From Gigaspora rosea (Eukaryota; Glomeromycota; Glomeromycetes; Diversisporales; Gigasporaceae), in assembly GCA_003550325.1 (NCBI GenBank), contig QKWP01000666.1, forward strand, positions 144,558 through 208,557: a stretch of 64,000 nucleotides of DNA, written 5' to 3'. Below the pieces are notes generated by a model. It did not search any database. It was not told where the DNA came from and saw only the letters and a list, made by a program, of their open reading frames with translations. A program made the position numbers and the translations under genes. Numbering within the stretch: the stretch's first letter is position 1; each line of letters starts with the position of its first letter. Shown here piece after piece: positions 11,851-23,054 of the stretch.

Positions 11851-13683
11851 TAAATACTATATATATTTGCATCAAAAGAATATCTAAGAATTATTTTAAT
11901 GCATAATTTAGAAGGAGCTAATAATTAATTTAACTAAAGAAAATATTTATTAGTTTAAAAAAATTTAAGTAAATTAATTACTAGTCCTTTCTAGTCATAT
12001 GTGTCTAAAATAATTATTTTAAATAACATAATGTATAATATAAAATAGTTTAAAACTTAACTTTCTTTTTTTTTAGCATTTAAACCTACGATATATTGCT
12101 ATTATCGTTTTTCTATTGTCATTAAATAACAATTGCCTATCTTTATAAGTACATGTTTAAAACAATAAATAAATACTTTTCAGAAATATTAATAACAGAG
12201 ATTTTAATTAACTATATTAATACATAAAACAGATTACTTTTTCATATTATTATAATTTATGTTAAATCTATTTTATTAAATCGATCCTTAATATTCTAAT
12301 ACATACTAATTTAGGTGCAAAATTCAAATAAATGAATAATCAATATTTTTACGTAAGTTATATATATGTTTATGATCTTTGATTAAACTTGCTTACCCGT
12401 ATATTTATATACATTGTGAAGGGCTCTGCACCAAGCCATTTTTTTTTTATTTGTTTACATTAGGGTTTTTCTGATTGTTTATATCATTACAATAGTATTA
12501 TTTCTCCTATCTCTAAGACATAGATAGTGGAATTGGCATAGCGATTTGCGTTTAAAGCACATAGTAACTGAGCATGCCAGAGCCACAAATTGGTTTCTAC
12601 CCGTGGTATTTCACTTTTAATTTTTGTTTATTAACCTTTTCGATTAAGTCATAGATTCACACACGCTTGTAAGCATGCTAATTTCATCGTTATAGCCATA
12701 TTCCAGCTTGGGTATCGGCTTATCGCTGTTATTATTTGTTTATTACTGCTTTCTACCAAACAACAGGTTTTTCCGAGTATTGGTACCATTGATATTATGG
12801 TACTGCATAATTTTGTCTTTGGCATTAACAAAAAGCCCAAAAAGCCTGAAAAGCCCACCGCTGCCCAAGTACGTCTTGAGATGTAGAAAGGCATAGAACT
12901 CACCTCTGACTTTCGCTTGAAGGAATTGTAGTCGTAATGAGTCAGAAGTGAAGGTAATAAAGAAACAGAGTTAGTTAATAGAGTAGTATAAAATTCATGT
13001 ATTTATTAAGAAGGAAAAAGTATTTAATACCCTCTTTTTCGCTTCAATAAAAAACGAATAACTTAGTTGAGTTGAAGTTTTAGAGTTCAACGTTGTAGAG
13101 TGATAACCTTCGAAATTAGAGTAGAAGTGTTAGCTCTAATAATCCCTTCTGAATAAACTGTTGTTATTATAAATTAATAATTCCCCTCCCGATACATTGA
13201 AGTCGTATCATTCTAATCCTGTGATCACATGATATTGTTAAATCACTTAACGATCGAATCTAGCTTCGTTGCAGCAAAACCCAAAGAACATTGAGACCCG
13301 GTCCAAATCAACCACGCCTCTTTCTGCCTGCCAATTCGAGGGTCTGGAGTCTTGCACACTTGTAGGACATTGGTTTAGTTAGATAGTAGTGTTGTTTGTT
13401 GTATTTAGTTGTAGACCCGATTGCTAACCCCTTCACAACGTACATATGTATTATATATATACCAAATTGCCTATGCGACAGAGTAGTAAGATAGTGGTGT
13501 TCAAAAAAATTTACATTTGTGTAACTCGAGCTGGTCCGCTGAGACCTCGGATCGAACCTGCGGAGCATTAATACCCGTCAAGTAATACTATAGCAAAATT
13601 GCAATTTTACTAGTCATCGTTTAGCAGGTTATTAGTAAAATATGGTTTGATTTCAGGCAAATTTATTTAGGTTGAATTGGCTC
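11851..13683. other. Intergenic, one weak coding-like island
   Basis: Mostly AT-rich. Around 12745-12890 on the plus strand, a GC-richer stretch reads FGINKKPKKPEKPTAAQVRL before a TAG. It may be a fragment of an unidentified gene. Overlapping frames on either strand there are not convincing. At 13515-13565 a short hairpin (TCCGC...GCGGA) contains GGTTCGATCC on the minus strand but no tRNA fold. Confidence 0.35.
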
Positions 13684-13925
13684 GGGTTACACAAAATTCA
13701 AAATTTTTGGACACGACTAACTTACTAGTGACAGAGATAGTTACGTAATTGATGCAGATTTTACTTAGTTAGGGTTAGCGATAGTTAATGATAGGTTAGT
13801 TACTATTTTAGATAATGACCTGCATCAATAACGTAACCACTTTCGTGGGTCTCTAAGGCCCTAACACTAAATTTTTATCACACCCACTTAGTTTATTTAC
13901 AAAATCGGATTTTGTGTTGCGCGAA
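13684..13925. mobile_element. Nested pair of small TIR elements
   Basis: The inner element at 13741-13835 has termini TTACGTAATTGATGCAG and CTGCATCAATAACGTAA (one mismatch). Around it, GGTTACACAAAATTCAAAA at 13684 is mirrored by TCGGATTTTGTGTTGCGC at about 13921. That suggests an older element that received the inner one. No ORF. Confidence 0.45.
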
Positions 13926-14542
13926 TAAGTAAAAAGCAGTCCTATATCTTGTGATCTTAAGATATTCTTATTGTCTAATTTACGTTGATCTAAATGTTTA
14001 TAATACTCATCCAATATTTCTATACATTAACTAGTTCGGACCTGGACTTTTTAGGGACCCACGCCAGACGCATCACTTAACATCCCTAAGTATGATGACG
14101 ACATGTAATGTGGGCCATAATATATTTAGTTAGTGCAATCCGAAAGACAATAAAAAAAGATATTTTTTATAGTGATCGTCATGCAATCTAATCGAGACAA
14201 AAACCTGTTAATGTTTGGTTAATCAATTCTCATACAATAGATAAATATATCATAGCAATGCTTTTACTGCGACTTACCGTAAAGAATTTTGTTACAAATC
14301 GATACACAATACCTTATGTGGTTAAGGTTGATTCGGTACAATTTCTAGAATTTGGATTGTGACAACATTCTTGATAATAACTTGCTCATTGATATTTTAG
14401 TCTTAATATTTTTGATCACGGATTATATGACTTTGATCATATTGCTACATTAGCTTTAGCACACTGATCACATTTTGGTTATAACATGATTTTATCAGTT
14501 GGTAGATCGACATAAAACTATGAACTACAAAAATCGGCAAGA

Positions 14543-14811
14543 AAAAATTTACGAAAAATGGAAAGATCTAGAAATCAATCATCTAAATCTTTTAGTGGAA
14601 TATAATCTTCTTAGTATTTGCTAATATATTCATTATTTTTATTAATACATGAATTTTTTTTATCTATTGCGGAGTTATTGTTCTTGTTCTTGCCCTTGTT
14701 CTTGAATTTAAGACCATCATACAAAATGCTTTCAAATTCGTGAAACATTTGATTGCCTTTTTTTAGCTCAAAATAGTTGGCATACATAAATTCGGAAAAT
14801 TTATTTTTCAT
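14543..14811 (-). pseudogene. Repeat-derived coding fragment shared with 51230-51420
   Basis: A minus-strand frame of 66 residues (Lys/Asn-rich, ending NNEYISKY) continues after a stop into wording like YIPLKDLDD. About 160 bases (14541-14700) match 51260-51425 in the opposite orientation at roughly 85% by eye, including the same stop after AAATAC. Both are copies of one repeated, already non-coding sequence. The original protein is not recognised. Confidence 0.45.
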
Positions 14812-14819
14812 GATTTAGG

Positions 14820-15589
14820 AGAGTTGCGTTAATTAAATTCTTTCGTTCTCATCTTTGATAATCTGAGATTATCATTTAATCAGCCCAATAAAAAGTCCTA
14901 CGAAAAAAATCGCAAAAAGCCAAATATTGAGCGAATAGATATGCAAACTTGTATCGGGCCACCGATATTTACGCCCAAAAAGCATATTTTTACTATCGGT
15001 TGGTACAGCATCTGTAATTTCATCCTACGGATAATCGCATTTATTCTTTTTCCTTTAATGGTCAGATGTCTTATTATACCGTAGCACTGGTCACATTAAC
15101 AGATCACATGGCAAAGCAGTATCATCTTTCAGCAGCGTGCTATGTGATGCTCGATATGTGAAAAATAAACAGCATGCGACAGTTAAGGTCACGTGGCCAA
15201 ATCCAAGATTTTGCGGACATACATCATTCTGGCCCACCGTATAACCCTTCACTACGTGATTTCATCACTCCGTTCCTGGTATTCGGGTATAAATTCGGGT
15301 TAACCCGGTTTTATAGTAACTTGATTTAATATCAACCGGTTTTAATAGTAAATCGGTTTATAGTATATGCTCTAATTTGGTTGTAAAACTCTGATAAACC
15401 GGGTTTAAATTCGGTTTTATAATGAAAAATCTATGTTTCACAAAATCCGATTTAGTCTTGGCTTAAAGCCAGCTCAATTCGGTTTTTGAATTTCAAACCG
15501 GTTCCGACCTCTACTTGCCAGTAAACCATGCACAACGTACTTTGCACTCCGTTCCTGATATTCTTGGCTCTGCATAATTTCAACAATAA
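14820..15589. other. Intergenic, scattered CGGTTT repeats
   Basis: Nothing coding. Between 15280 and 15500 many short words of the type ACCGGTTTTAATAG, GGGTTTAAATTCGGTTTTAT and TAAATCGGTTTATAGTA recur. They are probably the decayed body of a motif-array element like those elsewhere in the window. Confidence 0.35.
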
Positions 15590-15845
15590 TTCATAGACAA
15601 CTTAGTTTATTGACAATTAATTCATCTGCAAGATTATTTTTGCAAACGGTTAATTCACAAACAAATTCATTTTCACCGACAATTTGTTTTTTAAGTCCAG
15701 CCCTAACGACAATGATTTAAATTACTTTGTCTGTAAATGAGCTGTCTTGAAATAAACTGTCTATGAAATAAATTTGTCTGCGAATTAATCGTCTGTATAA
15801 TAATATTATGAAATGTCTGTGAACTAAGTTGTTTACCAATGAGTG
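15590..15845. mobile_element. Degenerate CCGACA-type foldback element
   Basis: The left half carries repeated TTCANNGACAA words (TTCATAGACAACTTAG, TTTTCACCGACAATTTG). The right half carries the reverse form (TTGTCTGTAAATGAGC, CTGTCTATGAAATAAA). The layout matches the better preserved members at 17453, 32759, 60565 and 61478. The target duplication was not resolved. Confidence 0.5.
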
Positions 15846-16124
15846 GCACCAGTTTATAAACAGGCAATAATTTAATTTTGTAACATCCAAAAACTTTATT
15901 AAAGATAAAAATCTTAAGTTTAAATGAATGTAATTATTAACATATCAAATAAATTTTTTTTTATTGAACATAATAAAATTTTAATTATAATAACAATGAA
16001 ATAATAGAAATCATAAAAAATATAATATTAATAATGATAATAAAAAATAAAATCAAAATATTAAAAAATTTCTTGCAACACCATACATTCGATTCGTTAT
16101 AACTAGCTCCTGTTATAGTATATA

Positions 16125-16780
16125 CAGTGGCCTACCATATTATTATGGACACTTTTTGAAAATTTATAATGAGCTAAATAAACAAGATATAAATCTAAAA
16201 ATTGTACAAAATATTATTTAAATCTAAAGCTTTTAAATAAAAAAAAGTTTGTAAAATTCTATGCAGTACTTTTTAAAATAATTAAGTTTAAAAAATTTTT
16301 AGATTTTTTCATTTGTACGATTTACTAGTTTTTAATATAGTTTTAATATAAATATAAATTTTAATTTTTAGTATATATAAAACTTAATTTTTTATTAAGT
16401 TAACTAAACTTAATTGCTAAGTAAAATTTGTTCAGCATAATAAACTGTACATATTCTAAAAATTTTAAATTTTTTAAAAAAATATTCATAAAATTACTAA
16501 ACATAATAAAAATTTTTGCATTTTAGAAATTTGTTAATTTTAAATTTAAAAATTNNNNNNNNNNNNNNNNNNNNNNNNNNNNNNNNNNNNNNNNNNNNNN
16601 NNNNNNNNNNNNNNNNNNNNNNNNNNNNNNNNNNNACTACTGCATAGAATTTTACAAACTTTTTTTATTTGAAAATTTAAGATTTAAATAATATTTTATA
16701 CAATTCTTAGCTTTATATTTTGCTTATTTAACTCAATATAAATTTTTAAAAAGTGTCCATAATAATATGGTAGGCCACTG
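16125..16780. mobile_element. Nonautonomous Tc1/mariner-like element with long TIRs
   Basis: Both ends read CAGTGGCCTACCATATTATT inward, and each end is bordered by a TA dinucleotide (16123-16124 and 16781-16782). That is the target duplication expected for Tc1/mariner. The inverted similarity continues for well over 100 bases. The centre is lost in an assembly gap. No transposase is visible. Confidence 0.75.
16555..16635. other. Assembly gap (81 N)
   Basis: A run of N inside the loop of the long inverted repeat at 16125-16780. A hairpin-forming palindrome is a plausible reason for the gap. Confidence 0.99.
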
Positions 16781-16788
16781 TATTTTAT

Positions 16789-16946
16789 ATGTGGGAGGCA
16801 CCACAGCAAAAGGTGGTGATAGACTAAAAAATTTTTTTCTGTAGTTTTTTAATATTGTGTTCTAAATAGTCTAATTTTTGCAAAAATAAAGTTTTTACAA
16901 AAAAAATTTTTTTGAGTATCACCACCTTTTGTTGTGGGGCCCCCAT
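16789..16946. mobile_element. Small MITE with ACCACAGCAAAAGGTGGTGATA ends
   Basis: The left CACCACAGCAAAAGGTGGTG and the right CACCACCTTTTGTTGTGGGG are inverted repeats enclosing about 100 bases of A/T runs. It sits 8 bases from the Tc1-like element and is absent from copy A. Confidence 0.65.
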
Positions 16947-17452
16947 GTATCAATAACATTGTTATCTTTAATTTTATACGCTACAATTCCTTAATAGCAC
17001 ACCATTTGGTTTATAAATATCTATATCATTAATATCAGGATCAAGAGTAATTTTGTTAGCAATAATAACAACGAATTACAAAAATATAACTTCAATATCT
17101 ACATTAAAATTTCACCTGAGTTCATATTTATATTAATATCTTTGACAGGATTTTCATTTACTTTTAATTTTTCATCTGATTTTTCTGGTTGTATTTGTAC
17201 TCAAAAGTTCCCATGTTTTAATGGTATTATATCTTGAGTGCTTGTTTGTTCTTGATTGAAATTGTTATCTTAATTTTTCGATTTTCATTTGCTCAATATC
17301 ACATTTTTAAAGTATAATGTTAAATACATTATCATCAACTTTGTCTGTTTCGATAGATTCGTATTATTTAAAAACACTTGAAGTTCCTTAACAGGCATAA
17401 CAATAAGTGCATATATATTTATATCAATTGATTTGACAATAGTCTTCGCAAG

Positions 17453-18087
17453 CATTGTTGCTTGATTCCCCGAAAGTTAGTTACCCGCCAGCTCATTTTT
17501 CCGACACTATATCCCCGACAGAATGTTTCACCTACAGCACTTTTTGTTGACAGAATCTTTCCTCGACATACCATGTTTCGACATCCCCTTTCCTTGACAG
17601 GACATATTTTCGAAAGACATTTTACTAACATGACGTATTTCAGAAAGAATATTTTCCGACATGAAATGTTTCTCTTTTTCCGACAAGATCTTTCCCCGAT
17701 TAGAAATTTCGTTTAAAATAATTATTGGGTAGTTTCAATATATTTGTGGTCATCTCATCACATGATTAAGCACTCGTCCTAATTTAGGGTTAGGTGATAA
17801 TATAATTTAGTTATTGCTAGTAAACGTAGTTGCATGATTTCACGTGATGTGATGATCACTGGGTTTATCGTTCTTGTCGGAAAAAGTGCATTCAATAAAA
17901 CTTAGTGTCGGAGAAAAGTCAAATTAGAAATATGTCATGTCAGATAAATGTTTTGTCGAAAATGTCAAGGAAAGGGGATGTCGAAAACATGGTATGTCGA
18001 GGAAAAATTGTCAACAAAGTGAAACATTCTGTCGTGGATATAGTGTCGAAAAAATGAGCTGGCGGGGAACTAAATCATACCATAATC
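17453..18087. mobile_element. CCGACA-array foldback element, 9-bp target duplication
   Basis: The arms of roughly 200 bases are inverted copies (CCGCCAGCTCATTTTTCCGA on the left, mirrored at 18040-18065). They are made of degenerate TTCCCCGACA-type words. The element is flanked by CTTCGCAAG (17444-17452) and CTTAGCAAG (18088-18096). Copy A has a single uninterrupted CTTAGCAAG at 717-725, the empty site. A 9-bp duplication and long TIRs fit Mutator-like (MULE) or foldback elements. There is no transposase. ORFs inside it are by-products of the repeat. Confidence 0.8.
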
Positions 18088-18737
18088 CTTAGCAAGTATA
18101 TCCTCATAATAACAGTTTACTTTAAATAAAGTCTTTACAAGTTTTGTGATAAATGTATTAATTATTTCTTTAAATTTTTCAACTAAGTTTTACCACAAGC
18201 CTATAATTTATTATTTCTCTCTCTTGCATACTTTCTTCGAAATATTTATTAATACCACTATAAAGACCGAATTCCAGATTATGCTTCTGGTTATTTTTTC
18301 TTCGCACAGCATATTGATTGCTTAGAATTTTATTCACCAAATGATATAGGTATTAAAAAGATCGGCTATAAATAGGAAAATTCTAAATAAATACTTCCCA
18401 ACCCATTTTTTATCAATAATATCTGCACTTCACCAATGCCAATTGAACGCAATTTCCAACAATCTATCAAATGGAATAAGATTATAAATAAATAGAATTT
18501 GTTTGAATATAGGACATGAGTTAAGGTTCAACTTTTAAATACAAGAAAAATTAGAAACAAAAATACGAAATAATGAGTTTAACAAATAGGACAATTATAA
18601 ATAATTTTTACTAAATCAGAAATATATATTATCGTTAATAAGTAGTAGATTTAAATTCGTTTATAGCTATTTTTCAATAAATATTACTGCCACCTAGGTG
18701 ATATAATAACATACCAACCTGGTACTCGAACTCCCAA

Positions 18738-19919
18738 CTAAAAACATATATTTTTATAATTCGCTCCTGCTAATATTTTCATCTCATGTTTTCCTATAGC
18801 ACTAATTTTATTGCATCTAATATCTAAAGAAGTTAAAATAGTGTTTTCGCAAAGTGCTTCTGCCAAAGCTTTTCCACTTTCAGTATCAATATCATTAAAA
18901 CTAAGATTTAAAGAAGTTAAAGTAAAGCTTATAGAAATTGCTTCTGCAAATGCTTTTCCACCTTCATTGCCAATCTTATTTTCATTAAAACTTAAAGAAG
19001 TTAAAGTATTGTTTATAGAAATTGCTTCTGCAAATGCTTTTCCACCTTCAATGCCAAAATAATTTTCATTAAGACTTAAAGAAGTTAAAGTTTCGTTTTT
19101 ACAAAGTGCTTTTGCTATTGCTTTTCCTCCTTCTGTGCAAATACTATTGCGACTTATATTTAAAAAATTTAAAGTAGTGTTTGTACAAAGTGCTTCTGCA
19201 AATGCTTTTCTACCTTCAATCCAAATATTATTATTATCAAGATTTAAGAAGGTTAAAGTAGTGTTCTTGCAAAGGACCCTTGCTAATGCTTTTCCTCCTT
19301 CAACACCAATATCATTACAACTAAGATCTAAAGAAGTTAGAGTACTGTTTATATAAAGAGCTGTTGCAAATGCTTCTACTTCTTCATTATTAATATCATT
19401 TTTGTTTAGATTTAAATATGTTAATGCAGTGTTTACATGAAGTGCATTCGCTAATGCTTTTACTCCTTCAATGCCAATATCATTACCGCCAATATTATTA
19501 CCGTTAAGACTTAAAGAAGTTAAAGCTGTATTCTTATAAAGTGCCTTTGTCAATTCTTTTCCTCCTTCTGTACCAATACCATCGTGACTAAGTTCTAAAG
19601 AATTTAAGGTAGTGTTTGTATGAAGTGCTTTTGCTAATGCTTTTACTCCTTTGAAACTAATATTATTACCAATAAGTCTTAAAGAAATTAAAATAGTGTT
19701 CTTAAGAAGAATCTCTGCTATTTCTTCAGAATAAATCAAATTTTGACAAAGATATAAAGAATTAATAGTTTGATTTCCACATAGATTTTTAATTAATTCA
19801 TTATTATTATCAATAAATCCAGAGACTTCAAAACTTTTCAATTTCTTATTTGTTCGTAGAAACATTGCAATTAAAGAATGTTTAACTGCATTTACAAGTA
19901 TATCGCTATTAGATGTCAA
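18738..19919 (-). CDS. LRR portion of F-box/LRR gene copy C
   Basis: The open frame encodes 393 residues. Residues 1-60 match the linker after the F-box in copy B (ILVNAVKHSLIAMFLRTNKK). Then come about twelve RNI-type leucine-rich repeats (pattern NTTLTFLNLDNNNIxxEGxK), ending in LAGANYKNICF. One repeat contains a small internal duplication (NNIGGNDIGIEG). The true start should be the F-box Met at 20263, but that segment is disabled (next entry). The Met at 19919 is internal, so any product would lack the F-box. Whether it is expressed cannot be seen. Confidence 0.7.
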   Translation of the reverse strand: MTSNSDILVNAVKHSLIAMFLRTNKKLKSFEVSGFIDNNNELIKNLCGNQTINSLYLCQNLIYSEEIAEILLKNTILISLRLIGNNISFKGVKALAKALHTNTTLNSLELSHDGIGTEGGKELTKALYKNTALTSLSLNGNNIGGNDIGIEGVKALANALHVNTALTYLNLNKNDINNEEVEAFATALYINSTLTSLDLSCNDIGVEGGKALARVLCKNTTLTFLNLDNNNIWIEGRKAFAEALCTNTTLNFLNISRNSICTEGGKAIAKALCKNETLTSLSLNENYFGIEGGKAFAEAISINNTLTSLSFNENKIGNEGGKAFAEAISISFTLTSLNLSFNDIDTESGKALAEALCENTILTSLDIRCNKISAIGKHEMKILAGANYKNICF

Positions 19920-20263
19920 CTTATACTCATCTTTTTTATAACCATTATAGGTAATCCAACTAATAATTCCGTTATTTAAAAAACGGCTAATAAATAACTA
20001 GTATATTCATACGACGGTTTTGGATGATTTGGAAAGTGAATTTTTAAAGGGATTAATGATGCTTGTTCTTCTGCGTTTAATGTTAAGAAACATGTATTTA
20101 TAAGTTTCCTATTCCTGAGTTTGTCACCTATTTTACTCCATAATATTGGTACAATAATTCTTCACCAATTACGGTTTACAAGAAGGCATGAATATAAGCG
20201 TTTATGATCATCATGGAAGTTATTGAATATTTGTTCAAGACATTCATTCGATAATTTCACCAT
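19920..20263 (-). pseudogene. Broken F-box N-terminus of copy C
   Basis: From ATG at 20261-20263 the frame reads MVKLSNECLEQIFNNFHDDH and on to NRNW. There TGA replaces the Cys codon that copy A has (TGT). The frame then continues RIIVPILWSKIGDKL. A small deletion near 19985-19995, about 7-8 bases relative to copies A and B, shifts the frame before it rejoins the LRR part. These two lesions are not homopolymer-type and look like real decay. Confidence 0.75.
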
Positions 20264-20277
20264 CTTTTTATAAAAAA

Positions 20278-20290
20278 TACGTACGTACGG
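20278..20290 (-). promoter_or_regulatory. TACGTACGTACGG motif upstream of copy C
   Basis: Shortened form of the palindrome before copies A and B, starting 15 bases upstream of the F-box ATG. A TATATAA-like word lies near 20370. Confidence 0.4.
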
Positions 20291-20818
20291 TGTAAGAAAT
20301 ATAAAAACGTCAATTATTTTATGAAGAATAAAGATAATTAAATCTAGTATCGAAATTGATCTCCTGCGCTATATAAAGTATGAAGTACGTAGCATGAAAC
20401 ATGCGAAACGTTGAACCAATATTGTATTAGATTTTTATGGCTAGTAAACGGCTCTGCAGAGCCGTTAAGCGATCAGCTATTTAACGGCTCGGGTTACTAA
20501 CAGCTCGGCCAACTAACGGCTCGACTTGTGTTATGAAGTCAACAATGTGTCGTACAGGGGTGTCTAGAAAATTTGGGGTGCTCTTGGGATAGTTGTCTAT
20601 CATTGGCCTAATTACGCAGATGATTTTTTTACAGGGTCAAGATCAGCATTTAGCTATAGCGGTTAGAAGATTCTATAGAAAAATTATCAGCTGGGCAATT
20701 TTTTAATGAAAGGCTATGATTTGATTTTTAATGATCTTAGGAATTTCAATCCAGCCGACCAAGTTCTCGATGTTGTATGGCAAAACATTCATTGATACAT
20801 TTAAATATAACCTAGGTG

Positions 20819-21373
20819 CTGCAAAAAGGGACAAAATTGACGATTTTTTCAAAAGGTAATTGGGGTGTGGTCAATTAAAACAGCCCATTTTTACATATAT
20901 TTTATTTTGAGATAATTGAGTTTAATCATTTGTTTTGATTTTCGGGATTAATCAAAATTTACGATTTTGATTGGCTAAAGATAACATGTGACTATCGGGT
21001 AACCTCGTGATGTGCTGGCTCTACGCGTAATTTTTCTTTTACATTATCCTTGATTTTTTATTATGCATATTGACTTTCATTTATAATTGAAAAATGTCAA
21101 TCATGTCAAAATTTATATGAATCTAATAAAAACTCGTTTTTCAAAAAATTGTAAAAATGGGCTGTTTTAATTGACCACTCCCCATTTTTTTACGTAAATT
21201 AATTTAAAATAAGATTAGGATCATTTTTCAATTAATACACAAAAGTAGTTGTGTTAATAAATTTTTGCTACATAGTTCCTTAAATTTTCATATGATTTAT
21301 TATAAGATTTACAACATAAAAATTGATTTTCTGAAGATCTTTTTTTTTTTGTCAATTTCGTCCCTTTCTGCCC
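20819..21373. mobile_element. TIR element with GGGACAAAATTGACGA ends
   Basis: The left GCAAAAAGGGACAAAATTGA and the right TCAATTTCGTCCCTTTCTGC are inverted repeats. The interior is occupied by a younger MITE at 20862-21183. No ORF. Confidence 0.6.
20862..21183. mobile_element. MITE with GTGGTCAATTAAAACAGCCC ends
   Basis: Near-perfect inverted repeats of about 34 bases (GTGGTCAATTAAAACAGCCC on the left; GGGCTGTTTTAATTGACCAC on the right, each with CCCC/GGGG outside) enclose 250 bases of AT-rich DNA. It is nested inside the element above. Confidence 0.75.
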
Positions 21374-21452
21374 ATATATATATTTTTTATTAATTTTTTT
21401 TACTATAATAACGTATAATATTATAGGTTAGTTTTTTCCAATTAAAATAAAC

Positions 21453-21621
21453 TAGAGTTCCAATCCGGATAACCCGTCATCCATTTAAATTATCCGGATG
21501 GATAAACAAATCAGATATCCGGACAATCCGGCAGAAATTCGGATAATTATCGGATATCGGGATATTCAGATGATGGATATCCAATAGTTATTCAGATAAA
21601 TAGATAATGGGTTGGAACTCA
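21453..21621. mobile_element. hAT-like MITE with 8-bp target duplication
   Basis: The ends are TAGAGTTCCAATCC and GGGTTGGAACTCA. They are flanked by AAATAAAC (21445-21452) and AAATGAAC (21622-21629), an 8-base duplication with one mismatch. The inside is filled with ATCCGGATA-type words in both orientations. TAGAG ends and 8-bp duplications are typical of hAT. Confidence 0.65.
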
Positions 21622-22165
21622 AAATGAACCATTTTATATGGGTAGTGGTCCAAGCATGTAATAACTATTTTATAACAATAACTAACCCTATAAAAAAATC
21701 CATCCGGATATGCACGTGCTTCTATGGAAAAGCACGGTGATCTGTGGAACGGCTAGAGGACCGGGTTTGCACGTGTTAATTCCGTGTTGGCACGACTAAA
21801 ATGGTCTGAATTGGACCTTCTGCCCGGACATTTTGGACCGTAAATGGACCGGGTTTCGCTGCACTTTACTAAGCCAAAATTCACGGGTTTTGGCACGGTC
21901 GAGGCACACGTATATATTTCTTACGAGTTATAATTAGTTAGAGTATGATATAATTGTGAAGGGGTGGTAACAAACATGCCTATAGCAAAATTTTGCAAGG
22001 AATTTTTTTTGTTAGGAATTAAAAAGCATTTTCATAGGCGAGATTTTGAGATACAGAGGATTTTTTAAAAAAAGTCGGTTGTTTACCTGATCCTGCGATT
22101 TTATTGGCCATACGAGATACACGTGCCATTTAATACGTGTAGTTCGAGGATTTTTACAGGGCTAT

Positions 22166-22390
22166 CTCCAGATTTCCGGGTCGGATGCGTCGGATTTAGG
22201 TCTACGTTAGCCCTAGTTTTTAGCAGGTTCTATAGCAAAATTATCAGCTGGGCATTTTTTACTTAATGAATGGATATGATTTATTAGTAAAATTTTTTAT
22301 GATCTTTAGGGCAAAATTGATCGATTCCGATCCAGCCGACCATGATTCCGATGCCCTCTGACGTATCCCGACCCGGAATTTTGGGACCCC
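22166..22390. mobile_element. MITE with ATTTCCGGGTCGGATGCGTC ends
   Basis: The left ATTTCCGGGTCGGATGCGTC is mirrored by GACGTATCCCGACCCGGAAT on the right. A related but poorer copy without clear ends lies near 20580-20780; the shared words are TTATCAGCTGGGCA and ATCCAGCCGACCA. Confidence 0.6.
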
Positions 22391-22483
22391 TGTTACAATC
22401 GAATTTTTCATTTGTTTCCCTTTCCTTATTTAGTATCTCTATTTTATCATTTTATGTATTTCTTATTTGGGCAGTTTGGCGTA

Positions 22484-22642
22484 TTCGAGGGTTTGAAACC
22501 CTGAGCGAGGGATTGAAACCCTGAGCGAGGGATGGAAACCCCAAGCGAGGGATTGAAACCCTGAGCGAGGGAGGAAACCCCAAGCGAGGGATTGAAATCC
22601 CAAGCGAGGGATTAAAATCCTCATTGAGGGATTAAAGCCCCA
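22484..22642. repeat. 21-bp minisatellite (GAGGGATTGAAACCCTGAGC)
   Basis: About eight head-to-tail units of 20-21 bases with substitutions. They have no unique spacers. The array lies within CACGTG element copy 1. Confidence 0.9.
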
Positions 22643-23054
22643 TACGAATTAAAAGTATATAAAGGCTTAGTTTCTACTTAGACAAGCAGTTAACGATGTT
22701 TGAATGTATTTAGTATTATTGTGATAACCCGATGTATTGATTTATATTAATAAAGATAAACCTTATACCCGTGATTATGTGTGTTAGTTTCTTGTTTTAA
22801 AAACATTTGACCTTAATCACTATTTGTTCACGATCGAAGCTAAATTGGTGCAATACCCTATCAAGCTCTCCCATCGATCGTAACACCCCCCTATATGAGT
22901 GTAATTCGAGCCTATACGTGCCATTCTGGATGCCGATACGTTCATTTTAAACACGTGCCATTCCGTGCAGCATGCATATACGTGCCACAATTCACGTGTC
23001 ATTACAGACTTCGTGCTAAATCGTAACACCACCCGGACCACTTTTTTCATAAGG

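Larger units (their letters stand above)
15985..18737 (-). repeat. 3' flank of F-box/LRR copy C with three later insertions
   Basis: Homologous to 1-1940 in the same orientation. Relative to copy A this flank contains an element at 16125-16780, another at 16789-16946 and a foldback element at 17453-18087. Copy A therefore serves as the pre-insertion reference. The same unidentified coding remnant is present on the minus strand. Confidence 0.7.
21696..23054. mobile_element. CACGTG-rich TIR element, copy 1
   Basis: The left end CCCTATAAAAAAATCCATCC and the right end (reverse complement CCTTATGAAAAAAGTGGTCC) form imperfect TIRs. The body contains many CACGTGCCATT and GGCACGT words, and a conserved core (GCAAGGAATTTTTTTTGTTA, then CTGATCCTGCGATTTTATTGG). 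Copy 2 lies at 31331-32502 in reverse orientation. A MITE (22166-22390) and a tandem repeat (22484-22642) lie inside. A possible target duplication is TAACTAA/TAACTGA. There is no ORF. Confidence 0.6.

Noticed and set aside
12649..12903. Overlapping hydrophobic frames on both strands
   Set aside because: Neither has conserved pattern or gene context. A third frame reads more protein-like but is short and ends in a stop.
13515..13565. tRNA gene (GGTTCGATCC on the minus strand)
   Set aside because: No A box at the right distance and no acceptor or anticodon stems. The patch forms only a simple hairpin.
17419..17716. Opposing open frames of 70 and 84 codons
   Set aside because: They start at or just before the left end of the foldback element and consist of its CCGACA words.
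18811..19356. Plus-strand frames over F-box/LRR copy C (also 2013-2261 over copy A)
   Set aside because: Shadows of the minus-strand leucine-rich repeats. The periodic wording arises from the repeat of the real gene.
22484..22642. CRISPR-like array (GATTGAAAC in each unit)
   Set aside because: The units are head-to-tail 20-21-bp repeats without unique spacers or cas genes, in a fungal-type context. It is a minisatellite.
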